From Ignavibacteria bacterium (lineage in GTDB: Bacteria > Bacteroidota > Ignavibacteria > Tepidaquicellales > Tepidaquicellaceae), in NCBI GenBank assembly GCA_016709315.1, contig JADJMZ010000001.1, forward strand, positions 248,001 through 312,000: a stretch of DNA of 64,000 bases, read 5' to 3'. Under the pieces are notes generated by a model. It ran no database searches. It saw only the letters and a program-made list of their open reading frames with translations, and was not told the DNA's origin. This document shows, piece by piece, positions 18,473 through 28,399 of the stretch (the first letter of the stretch is position 1; every line of letters begins with the position of its first letter). A program made the position numbers and the translations under genes.

Positions 18473-19057
18473 ATGACAAAAGCTATATTTCTCGACCGAG
18501 ACGGTACTATTAACGAAGAAGTAAATTATTTAAGAAATATAAAAGACATCCGAATTTTTCCCGGTACAACTGAAGCTCTTCAAAAGTTCAAATTCTTAGG
18601 ATATATTAATATTATTGTAACGAATCAGTCAGGAATTGCAAGAGGATTTTTAACTGAAGAAGAACTGAATATTATACATAACAAATTCAGAAATATTCTA
18701 ACATCAGAGAATCAGGAACTTATAGACGACATTTTTTATTCTCCGTTTCATAAAGACGGCGTAATAAAAAAATATATAAACGACAGCCCTGACAGAAAGC
18801 CCGGTGTCGGGATGATTTTAAAGGCAAAGCAAAAACATAACATAGATTTATCGAAATCATTTTTTATAGGTGACAGTACAACGGATATGAAATGCGCCGA
18901 AAACGCAGGGCTTAAAAAAATTCTTGTAAAGACAGGTTACGGAAAAGATACTTTGCGTGAATGCATTGAGGAAAATATTTTTATAGATTATCTCGCCGAA
19001 GATCTTTTTGATGCATCCGGGTTTATAGAAAGAAACAGTAAGAATAATCAGTCATAA
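18473..19057 (+). CDS. HAD-IIIA phosphatase, GmhB-like (heptose 1,7-bisphosphate phosphatase family)
   Basis: 194 residues. HAD motif I is FLDRDGTIN (D8 nucleophile, D10 acid/base), motif II is VTNQSG, and motifs III/IV are DRKPGVGM and FIGDSTTDM. The best match is D-glycero-D-manno-heptose-1,7-bisphosphate 7-phosphatase, which makes a precursor of the LPS inner core. GmhB enzymes normally hold a zinc in a Cys/His loop ahead of RKP; here that loop (about residues 89-108) has YSPFH and NDSPD where cysteines are expected. The zinc site is therefore lost, and the substrate may differ (histidinol-phosphatase-like enzymes share the fold). Confidence 0.8.
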   Translation: MTKAIFLDRDGTINEEVNYLRNIKDIRIFPGTTEALQKFKFLGYINIIVTNQSGIARGFLTEEELNIIHNKFRNILTSENQELIDDIFYSPFHKDGVIKKYINDSPDRKPGVGMILKAKQKHNIDLSKSFFIGDSTTDMKCAENAGLKKILVKTGYGKDTLRECIEENIFIDYLAEDLFDASGFIERNSKNNQS

Positions 19058-19084
19058 TTTAAAATCTATTTAATCGTGTTTTAA

Positions 19085-20287
19085 TTGATGAATAAACAAA
19101 GTCTAATAATTAATAATTTTTTATTGAAAAGAACAGTTTTTATTTTTTCGATTCTGATCTCAGTAATTTATCAGAGCTGTGCGAATGATCCTAATGATCT
19201 TGGATTAAATTATATTTCTTCCAATGATACAACAGGAGTCAGATTTCTCGACTCTGAAGCGGATACTATGTCCATTACAAGTACAAATTATCTGAATTAC
19301 ATAAACAACCATTTTGCTGATCTGATTTTTACAGGCAAGTATCAGAGTTATGAATCAAAAGCTCTTCTTAAATTTTATAATCTTCCGAGTGACAAAGACA
19401 GCGCAAAGATAATTTCCGCTGTACTTACTCTGAAATACGGCAATTATTATTTTAAAGATAAAACCGGCCTTACGGATTTTAATGTTTATAAAGTGATCTC
19501 CAATCTTGATTATAATACAATAACTTTTGATTCCGTTTCGTCATCTGACTTTGGCAATACAACGCTTGGAAATTACAGCGGAGTAGTCGCAGACTCTTCT
19601 TCAATTAGTTTAACTCTGAATAATGAAATGATTAAAGACTGGTTTGAATATTCGGCTGACACAAGCTATGCTGTTAAAAACAACGGAATAGTTTTATCTC
19701 CTAATATAAGTTCCTCAGCTTTGAAAGGTTTCTATTTAATTAACAGTAATACCGATCTGATGCCGAAAGTAAAAGTTGTTCTTTCAAAAAATAATGTAAC
19801 TGATACAGTTTCATTAGATGCTTCGGTTGGTTTGTCTCTTTCAGATGCTCCCGCTTCTATAATACCGAACGAAAGATTTTTATTGCAGAACGGAATAGCT
19901 TACAGGAATATTCTGAAATTTGATCTGACCAAACTCCCGTCAAATGTGATAATAAACAACGTTAACCTTCAATTTACACTTGATAAGTCAGCTTCTTTTA
20001 TTTCTGACAATACGGATAAAAGAATTGTTATAGGAATGGTAACAGACAGCGTAAGTAAGAAGGACAGTCTTTATAACAACGCTTCTCTTCTTGATACTAT
20101 AACATATTCAGTTAATCTCAATCAGGTTTTTCAGAGATGGAATTCCGGTATAATGCCAAACCTTGGAATAACTTTTAAAAATATATTCGAACTTCAGAAT
20201 CTGGATAACTTTGCTATTTATTCTCCGGCGGCATCAGACATTTCAAAAAGACCCAGACTGAAAATAACTTATACTTTAAGAAATTAA
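19085..20287 (+). CDS. Hypothetical secreted lipoprotein
   Basis: 400 residues with a signal peptide and lipobox-like YQSC (Cys about 32). The mature part is Ser/Asn/Thr-rich and beta-like, with two similar halves. Each half has a SKALLKFYNLP / RNILKFDLTKLP-type strand followed by an ISAVLTLKY / INNVNLQFTL-type strand. That pattern resembles DNRLRE/TGF-beta-propeptide-like surface modules, but I cannot assign a family firmly. Its stop overlaps the start of the next gene (TAATG), so it is coupled to the outer-membrane protein. Confidence 0.65.
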   Translation: MMNKQSLIINNFLLKRTVFIFSILISVIYQSCANDPNDLGLNYISSNDTTGVRFLDSEADTMSITSTNYLNYINNHFADLIFTGKYQSYESKALLKFYNLPSDKDSAKIISAVLTLKYGNYYFKDKTGLTDFNVYKVISNLDYNTITFDSVSSSDFGNTTLGNYSGVVADSSSISLTLNNEMIKDWFEYSADTSYAVKNNGIVLSPNISSSALKGFYLINSNTDLMPKVKVVLSKNNVTDTVSLDASVGLSLSDAPASIIPNERFLLQNGIAYRNILKFDLTKLPSNVIINNVNLQFTLDKSASFISDNTDKRIVIGMVTDSVSKKDSLYNNASLLDTITYSVNLNQVFQRWNSGIMPNLGITFKNIFELQNLDNFAIYSPAASDISKRPRLKITYTLRN

Positions 20288-21542
20288 TGATGAGATATCT
20301 AATTGCGATATTATTTTTTCAATTACAATTTCCGGAAACTCTGTTTATTCACAAAATGAAACTTCCGGAGGTTCCGCATATTCTATTTTCGGAATCGGCG
20401 ATTTAAGTTATTATTCCAGCACAAGAACATACGCGATGGGAATCCTCGGAACTTCGCTTACCGGCAATTACATAAATTCTTTCAATCCCGCAGCTATAAC
20501 CAAACTGAGATCAACTTTGATTTCAACAAATTTCAATTACGGATTTTTAAAATCCTCTAATGATATTTCAGAAAACAAAGTATCAAACGGAAATGTACTT
20601 GGAATCAACATTGGAATTCCTTTTGATCAGGGCAGAGGATGGGTGCTTGGCCTGGGTTTTAATCCTGCAAGTCTGATAAATTATAAGATACGAATCCAGA
20701 ACAGCATTGGAGGAGCAAATTATAATCAGACTTATTCCGGCAGCGGCGGTCTTTCAAGAATCAATTTTGGAATGAGTTATAATCTGCTCAGGAAAATCAA
20801 TATAGGTCTGGAGTATAATTATTCTTTCGGTGAAATTAAAAATCTGAACTATATAGACTTTAACAATTCTTCATATACAAATTCACTTATTAAAAAGGAA
20901 ACTGATTTTCAGAAATCATACATAAAAGCAGGATTGATTCTGGAAGCCGGGAAATTGTTCAACAGCATCACATTGCGGAATTTAAATATAGGATTTGTGT
21001 ATCAGTCCGGATTTAATTTGAATTCAACACTTGACGGGATTTACATTTCTTCAACAAGCGTGGATACTGTAAGATTAAAAGAAGGTGAAATTGAAATTCC
21101 TGATTCATATAGTTTCGGTATTACAAATAATTTCGGCGGGAAATACATAGTCAGCGCAGATATAATACTGCAGGACTGGAGTAAGTTCAGGGATTTCGGA
21201 AAGACAATTGATAACTTCGGCTCATCATACAGAGCGGGACTTGGAATAGAAATTCTGCCAAGCAGAACGAATAATTCTTTCTGGGGAAGAAATACATACA
21301 GGATAGGAGGATTTTATGACAAGGCGTATTATACAGTTTCCGGAAAAGACATTTTAACATACGGAATCAGAGCGGGACTGAACATACCGATAAGCAAATA
21401 CAATTCTCTGGACTTCGGCATTAATTATTCTGTAAAAGGAAAAACAAGCGACGGATTAATCAAAGATGAATTTCTTAATTTAACCGCTGGTGTAAATTTC
21501 GGAGAGCTTTGGTTTCTCAGACCAAGAGAAGAAGATAAATAA
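20287..21542 (+). CDS. Outer-membrane beta-barrel protein, frameshifted in its signal peptide
   Basis: From 20436 there is an open 368-residue frame, but the same frame is open back to about 20310 and encodes a mature N-terminus (SAYSIFGIGDLSYYSSTR) with no start codon. An ATG at 20287, overlapping the upstream stop, opens in another frame with MMRYLIAILFF. The two join if the T6 run at 20314-20319 had seven Ts, giving a clean signal peptide MMRYLIAILFFSITISGNSV. The body is Gly/Asn/aromatic-rich with alternating strands, as in FadL-like or type IX-associated barrels; the function is unknown. Either a sequence error or a true or programmed frameshift. Confidence 0.75.
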
Positions 21543-21583
21543 ACAATTATTTGCAGAAATAAAAATTAATTTCACTATTTACT

Positions 21584-22900
21584 ATGGATATATTAAAACA
21601 TAATCTTAAAGACTTCGATCCTGAAATTTTTTCGGCTGTTGTAAAAGAAACAAAGAGGCAGGCGGAAAAACTTGAGCTTATTGCATCTGAAAATTTTGTT
21701 TCTTATGCTGTTATACAGGCAATGGGATCAACACTTACAAACAAATACGCAGAAGGTTATCCGGGAAAAAGATATTACGGAGGATGCGAATATGTTGACA
21801 TAGCCGAAGATCTTGCAAGAGACCGTGCCAAAGAATTATTCGGCGCTGAGTATGTGAACGTGCAGCCGCATTCCGGAAGTCAGGCTAACATGGCAGTCTA
21901 TTTTACATTTGTCAGTCCCGGTGATAAGTTAATGGGAATGGATCTGTCACAGGGCGGACATCTTACTCACGGGTCTCCTGTTAATTTTTCGGGTCAGCTT
22001 TATAATTTTACACAGTACGGCATTAATCCGGAGACAGAACTTCTTGATTATGAAATGATAGAGCAGGTAGTATTAAAAGAAAAACCGAAAATGATTACAG
22101 TAGGCGCAAGCGCTTATTCGAGAAATATTGATTATAAAAAATTCAGAGAAATAGCTGATAAAGCCGGAGCATTTCTATGGGCTGATATTGCGCATCCTGC
22201 CGGACTTATCGCTAAAAAACTTCTTAATGATCCGATTCCTCATTGTCATGTTGTAACTACGACTACTCATAAGACTCTTCGGGGTCCCAGAGGAGGAATG
22301 ATACTTATGGGAAAAGATTTTGAGAATCCTTTTGGAAAGAAAGCTCCAAAATCAGGCAGAATAAAAATGATGAGTGAACTTATAGATTCTATGGTCATGC
22401 CCGGAATACAGGGAGGTCCTCTTATGCATGTGATCGCAGCAAAAGCTGTTTCATTTAAGGAAGCTCTGGAAGGCAATTTTCTTGATTATGCCAAACAGGT
22501 AATTAAGAATGCTCAGGCAATGGCGAATAAACTTATTACGATGGACTACAAAGTAATTTCAGGAGGAACGGACAATCACCTTATGCTTATTGATCTGAGA
22601 AATAAAAATATTTCCGGAAAAGCAGCGCAGGAAACACTTGATGAAGTAGGAATTACCTGCAATAAAAACTCAGTTCCTTTTGATGATAAGAGTCCTCTTG
22701 TGACAAGCGGTATAAGGATCGGAACTCCGGCATTAACAACGAGAGGAATGAAAGAATCCGAAATGGAAAGAATTGCCGATATGATTAATAAAGTAATCTC
22801 AACTCCAAAGGATGAAAGAATAAAAAAAGAAGTAAGCGAAGAAGTAAAGAATCTGACATCAGGATTTAAACTATACGACGATCTGAAAATAGGTTATTGA
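21584..22900 (+). CDS. glyA: Serine hydroxymethyltransferase
   Basis: 438 residues. PLP enzyme converting serine and THF to glycine and 5,10-methylene-THF, the one-carbon donor also needed by PanB. ELIASENFVS, YAEGYPGKRYYGG and the PLP-lysine motif TTTTHKTLRGPRGG (K230) are all present, as is SGIRIGTPALTTRGM near the end. It lies 41 bases after the OMP gene and 20 bases before tatC. Confidence 0.97.
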   Translation: MDILKHNLKDFDPEIFSAVVKETKRQAEKLELIASENFVSYAVIQAMGSTLTNKYAEGYPGKRYYGGCEYVDIAEDLARDRAKELFGAEYVNVQPHSGSQANMAVYFTFVSPGDKLMGMDLSQGGHLTHGSPVNFSGQLYNFTQYGINPETELLDYEMIEQVVLKEKPKMITVGASAYSRNIDYKKFREIADKAGAFLWADIAHPAGLIAKKLLNDPIPHCHVVTTTTHKTLRGPRGGMILMGKDFENPFGKKAPKSGRIKMMSELIDSMVMPGIQGGPLMHVIAAKAVSFKEALEGNFLDYAKQVIKNAQAMANKLITMDYKVISGGTDNHLMLIDLRNKNISGKAAQETLDEVGITCNKNSVPFDDKSPLVTSGIRIGTPALTTRGMKESEMERIADMINKVISTPKDERIKKEVSEEVKNLTSGFKLYDDLKIGY

Positions 22901-22920
22901 TCAATCATACAGAATGAATT

Positions 22921-23685
22921 ATGATTACGGATCCGGAAATTAATACAGAAGGAAGAGATGCGGATAACGAATCTGAGATGACATTTCTGGAGCATCTTGA
23001 AGAACTGAGATGGAGAATAATCAAATCCGCTGCCGGTATAATTATAGGAGGTATAATAGCAGGTATATTTATAAATTACATTATGGATGATATACTGCTG
23101 TTGCCAGCTACACGAACAATCCCTCCGTTGAAACTTCAGAACATAAAACCATTCGGACAATTCTCGCTTTATATGGAAGTAATTATTTTCGGGGGTGCAT
23201 TACTGAGTTTTCCGAATATTTTGTTTCAGTTCTGGAAGTTCATCGAACCTGCATTAAAACCAAATGAACGGAAATACATTTCATCTATAGTTTTTTTCTC
23301 AACATTCTGCTTTCTTTCCGGAGTAGTGTTTGCATATTTTGTTCTGCTGCCAACAGCTCTGTCTTTTTTCTCTACATTCGGTTCTTCAGCCATAGAAAAC
23401 ATAATAGCCATTGATGAATATTTCAGTTTTATAATTTCCACTATGCTTGCAGCAGGATTAGTATTTGAACTGCCGATGGTTTCATTTTTTCTTTCAAAGA
23501 TAGGCATACTTAAACCTGAATTTATGAGAAAGTACAGAAAGCATTCGATAATCCTGATACTTTTAATTGCGGGAATATTAACGCCGAGTCCCGATGTAAC
23601 AAGTCAGCTTCTTCTTGCCGTGCCATTGTTTATTCTTTATGAAATCAGTATAGTAATCTGCAAGATTTCCCAGAAAAAATCTTAA
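22921..23685 (+). CDS. tatC: Sec-independent protein translocase TatC
   Basis: 254 residues with six predicted membrane segments. The N-terminal cytoplasmic motif FLEHLEELRWRI and the conserved glutamate-containing first loop of TatC are present, followed by the FAYFVLLPTALSFF and ILTPSPDVTSQ motifs. It is the receptor for twin-arginine signal peptides. The tatA partner is not next to it, as is common in this phylum. Confidence 0.95.
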   Translation: MITDPEINTEGRDADNESEMTFLEHLEELRWRIIKSAAGIIIGGIIAGIFINYIMDDILLLPATRTIPPLKLQNIKPFGQFSLYMEVIIFGGALLSFPNILFQFWKFIEPALKPNERKYISSIVFFSTFCFLSGVVFAYFVLLPTALSFFSTFGSSAIENIIAIDEYFSFIISTMLAAGLVFELPMVSFFLSKIGILKPEFMRKYRKHSIILILLIAGILTPSPDVTSQLLLAVPLFILYEISIVICKISQKKS

Positions 23686-23723
23686 CATGAAAATTATTTT
23701 AATATTTATACAATAATCAGATT

Positions 23724-24692
23724 TTGAATTTAAATAAAATATCAGACCCTATAACAGAAGAATTAAAAGAATTTGAAAATCAGTTTTCGGGAGTATTGAA
23801 ATCAAAAGTTGCTCTGATTGATCTGATCACAAAATACATTCTCAGGCAAAAAGGGAAAAAAATTCGTCCTATACTCGTGCTTTTATCAGCAAAACTATGC
23901 GGAGAGATAAACAGCAGAACCTATGTTGCTGCAAATCTGGTTGAGCTTCTGCATACCGCCACTTTGATACATGATGATGTCGTAGATGATGCCAAGACCA
24001 GAAGAGGAATTGCTTCCATTAATGCAGTCTGGAAAAATAAAGTATCGGTGCTTATTGGGGATTACCTTTTATCAAAAGGTCTTCTGTTGTCACTTGAAAA
24101 CAATGAATATGATTTCCTTCAGCTTACTTCTGAAGCGGTAAGAAGAATGAGCGAAGGCGAATTATTGCAGATTCAGAAAGCGAGAAATTTTGATGCGACA
24201 GAGGAAACTTATTTCAGAGTAATATCAGACAAGACAGCTTCCTTAATAAAAACATGCTGCAAGCTCGGAGCTTTAAGCACTGCTAAGGATAAAACCAATG
24301 TTGATAAGCTCGGAGTATTCGGAGAAAACATTGGCATTGCGTTTCAGATAAGGGATGACATACTCGACTATACTGGCAGAAAAAAATTACTTGGCAAATC
24401 TACAGGGAATGATCTTAAAGAAAAAAAATTCACTCTGCCTTTAATAGTTGCTCTCCGCAATGCTCCTAAGAAAAGATCAGCCGAAATTATGAAACTCATT
24501 AAAAGCGACCGGACAAGGAAATTTGATGAAGTGTATGAATTTGTTATAGACAACAGAGGTGTAGAGTATGCAGCCGATAAAGTAATTGAATATTCAGATA
24601 AAGCAAAAAACTCTCTCAGTGACTTTAAGGAAAGCAATGTAAAAAATTCTTTAGTTGAATTTGCAGATTTTGTAAGCAAGAGAGAGTATTGA
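23724..24692 (+). CDS. Trans-polyprenyl diphosphate synthase (octaprenyl/heptaprenyl type)
   Basis: 322 residues. First Asp-rich motif DDVVD (84-88) in LIHDDVVDDAKTRRG, second motif FQIRDDILDY, and GKKIRP near the N-terminus for isopentenyl-PP binding. It makes the long prenyl chain for menaquinone; chain length cannot be read with confidence. The start is a TTG at 23724, giving a typical N-terminus; no better ATG is in frame. A strong hairpin terminator follows. Confidence 0.9.
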   Translation: MNLNKISDPITEELKEFENQFSGVLKSKVALIDLITKYILRQKGKKIRPILVLLSAKLCGEINSRTYVAANLVELLHTATLIHDDVVDDAKTRRGIASINAVWKNKVSVLIGDYLLSKGLLLSLENNEYDFLQLTSEAVRRMSEGELLQIQKARNFDATEETYFRVISDKTASLIKTCCKLGALSTAKDKTNVDKLGVFGENIGIAFQIRDDILDYTGRKKLLGKSTGNDLKEKKFTLPLIVALRNAPKKRSAEIMKLIKSDRTRKFDEVYEFVIDNRGVEYAADKVIEYSDKAKNSLSDFKESNVKNSLVEFADFVSKREY

Positions 24693-24707
24693 TACCGGTA
24701 AAAATAA

Positions 24708-24746
24708 AAAGAGCATGAACATTTTATTCAACGGTTCATGCTCTTT
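24708..24746. terminator. Bidirectional intrinsic terminator
   Basis: Stem aaagagcatgaac / gttcatgctcttt (13 pairs) with a 13-base loop, A-rich before and T-rich after. It lies between the convergent prenyl synthase (+) and ccmF (-) genes and can serve both. Confidence 0.85.
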
Positions 24747-24762
24747 ATATTAAAGCAGAAAT

Positions 24763-27036
24763 TTATTTAAGTAATTCCTTTCTTCTTCTGAGTATAGAAA
24801 TAAAAAATCCCAGAACGAGTATTCCCGTACCAGCCCAGAGAACATTTATAAACGGCTTTATGGATGCAGTAATAACAAACGTTTCGTCAGCTTTGGGTTT
24901 CTCTGATGATAACTTATTGTTTACAACTGCGATAGTGGCAGTAACGCCGCCCTCATCCTCTCCTTTAATAGACATTTTCACAAAATAAAAATTATAAGTA
25001 TCATTGCCGGTGATTTTTGCAGCTAAGTATTCAGGATTTCCTTCAGTGTATTTTATTTTCGGTTCAAGCGTCTCGGTAAATTTACTGTCTTTGACTTTTA
25101 TCTTTGCTCCGATAGTATAATTACCGCTTTGCATTTCTGCTCCTCCCATTTCGACATTTCCGAAATCAAAATCATTGAACAAAACCGAAACATCCCCGAT
25201 TGTTTTCTCTTCGCCTTTCTTTAATTCTATCATTTCATTTTCGGAAAAAACTTCCGGCTCTACAAGTCCCATTGGCGAAAGATAAAGATCTTTCGTTGCA
25301 AAGTTCGCTATATCAGGATTTTTCATTACGCCTTTTGAATATTCACTGTAATACATTACCGGCTGAAGAAGCATTTCCTTATTGTCTTTTTCAATTTTAA
25401 CATTAAAATGATATTTTGTATCTCTTTTATTATTCGGGTCTTCAAAAGGTGTCGCTCCGAGATATGTCATGGTATATCCGAATGCGTCCTGTGGTTTATT
25501 AAGCTCGAGAGAAATATTTTCTTCTTCGCTGTATTTTGATGAACCAATGATACCGAGAAACACCAGCGCAATTCCTATATGCGCAATGTAAGCTCCGACA
25601 GAAGATTTATTCTTTCTGAAAGCGTTAACCGCAAGTTCAGCATTTACAAAGAAAGTGAAAAGAGATGCGAGAGCAAACAAAGCGATCAGAAAATCCTGCA
25701 CGCCGATATAAACAAGTCCGAGAGTCACGACGATAGCAAGAGACAGCGGAAAGATAAGACTTTTAAAAAATCTTTTTTCGTCATTTTGTTTCCACTTAAG
25801 CAATAAGCTGATTCCGTTTATAAGGGCGATCATTATTGCTATCGGCAGATTCATTTTATTATAGAAGGCGGCATCAATAGTTCCTTTTTGAAATATAGGC
25901 CAGGTCGTTCCGGCAAGTATAACCAGCGCAGCAGCGCACAATGTAACCGAACCGATGAACAATGTGGATTCTCTTGAAAGCATTTTATTTGATTCAGCAT
26001 TCAGTGATTTTAGTTCTTTGAGTCTGAACAGAATTGCTGCAACAGATATTAAAGTGAATAATGAAATAAATACTATCAGAGCAAGATATACTTCATATCC
26101 CGGATCTACAAAAGAGTGAACGGAAGAATCACCGAGTATTCCGCTTCTTGTAAGAAATGTTGAATATAAAACAAGAAGATAGGCAGCTATGCAAAGAACA
26201 AGGTTTGTTTTTTTATAACCGCCTGTTCTTTTCTGCGCTATCATTGTATGAATAGATGCTACGATTACAAGCCATGGAACAAACGAAGAATTTTCAACCG
26301 GATCCCATGCCCAGTATCCGCCCCATCCAAGCACTCCGTAAGCCCAGTATCCGCCCATCATTATACCTAATCCCAGAATCATTCCTGAGAATAAAAGCCA
26401 GGGCATTGAAAATTTTATCCAGTCATTATATCTGTTTTTCATCAGCGTACCTATCGCAAAACAGAATGGAGCTGCAAGTGATGAAAATCCCAGAAACAGA
26501 GTCGGAGGATGTATAACTATCCAGAAATTCTGCAGAAGAGGATTCAGTCCTCTTCCGTCTTCCGGCAAAAATCCCACTTCCACTTCTCCCGGAAATTTTT
26601 CCCATACATACAGGAACGGAGATTTTAAAATCAGTATCAGTCCGAGAAAAGAAATTATCAAAGTAAAAATACTCATTACCTGAGGTTCAAGCCTGTCTCC
26701 TTTTGAAACATAATTCAGAAGGAAAATTCCTATTATGGCTGTCATCACAGTCCATAACATAAAGCTGCCTTCCTGTCCTGAATAAAACGTACTCATCAGC
26801 AGCGGAAGCTGTAACTCGGAATTACTCTGCTCCCAGACATAAGCGAACTGATACTGATGTGTAAGAATTGCATACATAAGAAATGCAGCAGTGGAAAGAA
26901 TTCCTATTGCTGTCAAATGAAAAAATAATCTTCCGGCTTTTAAATATTTTTCTTTTCCGAGATGAGTAATATAATAACTTATACTCGATAATAACGCAGT
27001 AGTAAAAAATGCATAAACAAGAAATTTACCGATCAT
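24763..27036 (-). CDS. ccmF: Cytochrome c maturation heme lyase component CcmF
   Basis: 757 residues, about a dozen membrane segments. The WWD-type heme-handling domain reads WGGYWAWDPVENSSFVPWL, flanked by GLNPLLQNFWIVIHPPTLFLGF. A periplasmic domain near the C-terminus (EKTIGDVSVLFNDFDFG) precedes the last membrane helix. It attaches heme from CcmE to apocytochromes. Last gene of the ccm cluster, 3 bases after ccmE and ended by the shared terminator. CcmG and CcmH are not adjacent. Confidence 0.93.
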   Translation of the reverse strand: MIGKFLVYAFFTTALLSSISYYITHLGKEKYLKAGRLFFHLTAIGILSTAAFLMYAILTHQYQFAYVWEQSNSELQLPLLMSTFYSGQEGSFMLWTVMTAIIGIFLLNYVSKGDRLEPQVMSIFTLIISFLGLILILKSPFLYVWEKFPGEVEVGFLPEDGRGLNPLLQNFWIVIHPPTLFLGFSSLAAPFCFAIGTLMKNRYNDWIKFSMPWLLFSGMILGLGIMMGGYWAYGVLGWGGYWAWDPVENSSFVPWLVIVASIHTMIAQKRTGGYKKTNLVLCIAAYLLVLYSTFLTRSGILGDSSVHSFVDPGYEVYLALIVFISLFTLISVAAILFRLKELKSLNAESNKMLSRESTLFIGSVTLCAAALVILAGTTWPIFQKGTIDAAFYNKMNLPIAIMIALINGISLLLKWKQNDEKRFFKSLIFPLSLAIVVTLGLVYIGVQDFLIALFALASLFTFFVNAELAVNAFRKNKSSVGAYIAHIGIALVFLGIIGSSKYSEEENISLELNKPQDAFGYTMTYLGATPFEDPNNKRDTKYHFNVKIEKDNKEMLLQPVMYYSEYSKGVMKNPDIANFATKDLYLSPMGLVEPEVFSENEMIELKKGEEKTIGDVSVLFNDFDFGNVEMGGAEMQSGNYTIGAKIKVKDSKFTETLEPKIKYTEGNPEYLAAKITGNDTYNFYFVKMSIKGEDEGGVTATIAVVNNKLSSEKPKADETFVITASIKPFINVLWAGTGILVLGFFISILRRRKELLK

Positions 27037-27039
27037 GTT

Positions 27040-27441
27040 TTAACCTCCTTTTTTTTGTTGAACTTCTTTTCCGTCTGCTTCATATTTTGAAGGACATTTG
27101 GTAAGTACTTCCTTAGCGTAAAAATAACCGTCTTTCATTTTTCCTTTTGCGACAACAGCTTCAGCTACATCAAAATTATTAGGTTTAGCTCCGTCCAGAA
27201 CCACCTTCATTTCATTGTTAAAATCATCTTTCATATAAAATGTAAATGTATTGGCTGAGCCGTCAAACTTTGAATCTTTCTCCTTCAGCCATTGACCTTT
27301 TACTTCAACAGTTCTCATTCTTTCTTTTGCTTCGGCAAAATTAACATACTCAATTTTGCTGTCCATAAATGACATAAATCCTATTATAAGGAATACAAGA
27401 ATTATAAGAACTCCGGTAATTGTTTTTGATTTTTTTGACAT
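27040..27441 (-). CDS. ccmE: Heme chaperone CcmE, CxxxY variant
   Basis: 133 residues: one N-terminal membrane anchor (ITGVLIILVFLIIGF) and the OB-fold beta-barrel (VEVKGQWLKE, FTFYMKDD). The usual heme-binding HxxxY motif near the C-terminus is here CPSKY, so the covalent heme ligand His is Cys116 with Tyr120 kept. CxxxY CcmE proteins are known in some deltaproteobacteria and archaea. It carries heme in the periplasm from CcmC to CcmF. Confidence 0.9.
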   Translation of the reverse strand: MSKKSKTITGVLIILVFLIIGFMSFMDSKIEYVNFAEAKERMRTVEVKGQWLKEKDSKFDGSANTFTFYMKDDFNNEMKVVLDGAKPNNFDVAEAVVAKGKMKDGYFYAKEVLTKCPSKYEADGKEVQQKKGG

Positions 27442-27522
27442 AATTAATTTTTAAAATATCCTGTGAAATAATATTTACAGAAATTAATAAATTTGTTTAA
27501 AGTTTAACAAACTTATTTAAAC

Positions 27523-27657
27523 CTAATCCTGTTCGAGCTTTTTTATTTTACTGTCCATGCTTTTAAGGTAAACGAAAATGCCGATCCAGATTATAAGCAC
27601 GATCAGCAAAACCACATACATGGAGTTTGTTTCAAGAAAGTCATATAATGAATTCAT
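27523..27657 (-). CDS. ccmD: CcmD-like small membrane protein
   Basis: A 44-residue protein. The ATG (27655-27657) overlaps the ccmC stop by one base. A single membrane helix (VVLLIVLIIWIGIFVYL) is followed by a basic tail KSMDSKIKKLEQD, the usual CcmD pattern. Known role: release of holo-CcmE from the CcmABC complex. The position between ccmC and ccmE makes the call firm despite the small size. Confidence 0.85.
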   Translation of the reverse strand: MNSLYDFLETNSMYVVLLIVLIIWIGIFVYLKSMDSKIKKLEQD

Positions 27658-28322
27658 TAATCTTCTATGGTTTTTAATTTTTTAATTTGTAATCTTTCAA
27701 GTCTGAATTTCAGATTTAATATCCAGAGATAAAGCATTGTAAAGCCCACAAGTGAAGTAAGGAACACTGTCAACATCGTGCTGTCCATGTGAATTTTTCC
27801 CTGACTGTTAATTATCGGATCCGGATGAAGACTTTCTACAAGTCTCGGCATTATAAATACAAAGAACGGAACAGTAACACCTGCGATAATAGAATAAACG
27901 GATGATAATTTCGCTCTCTGCTCTTCAGAATCAATTGCAGATCTTAATGCAAAATACGCACCGTAAATCATAAGTAATATAAATATTGAAGTCTGTCTCG
28001 GATCCCAGTTCCAGAATGATCCCCAGTTAAACTTTGCCCAGAGCGACCCTGTTGCTGTCGCCAGAATACAAAATAAAAATCCGAGCTGCGCTGATGAGAA
28101 TGACTTCAGATCGTAATCCGACTCCCGTGTTTTTAAATATCTTATTGAATACCACATTGACATAAAAAAAGCAAGTACTGAGATCCATGACATCGGAACA
28201 TGGAAATAAAGCACTCTTGCTTTGTCACCGAGAGCGGGAATTTCCGGGATCGGCAATAAAATCCCTGTAATTATTACAAAAGTAATTAAAATAAAAGTTA
28301 ATACTTTGAATATGCCGTTCAT
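27657..28322 (-). CDS. ccmC: Heme transporter/handling protein CcmC
   Basis: 221 residues, six membrane helices. The tryptophan-rich periplasmic heme motif reads WGSFWNWDPRQTS, with HVPMSW in the second segment providing a conserved His. It loads heme onto CcmE with CcmAB energy. It ends in a one-base overlap with ccmD. Confidence 0.93.
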   Translation of the reverse strand: MNGIFKVLTFILITFVIITGILLPIPEIPALGDKARVLYFHVPMSWISVLAFFMSMWYSIRYLKTRESDYDLKSFSSAQLGFLFCILATATGSLWAKFNWGSFWNWDPRQTSIFILLMIYGAYFALRSAIDSEEQRAKLSSVYSIIAGVTVPFFVFIMPRLVESLHPDPIINSQGKIHMDSTMLTVFLTSLVGFTMLYLWILNLKFRLERLQIKKLKTIED

Positions 28323-28399
28323 GTAAAATTAAATTTAATTTTTAAAGAAGATTCTTTTGAGTTATAAATGTAATACGATTTATAATTCATAAACAAAAA

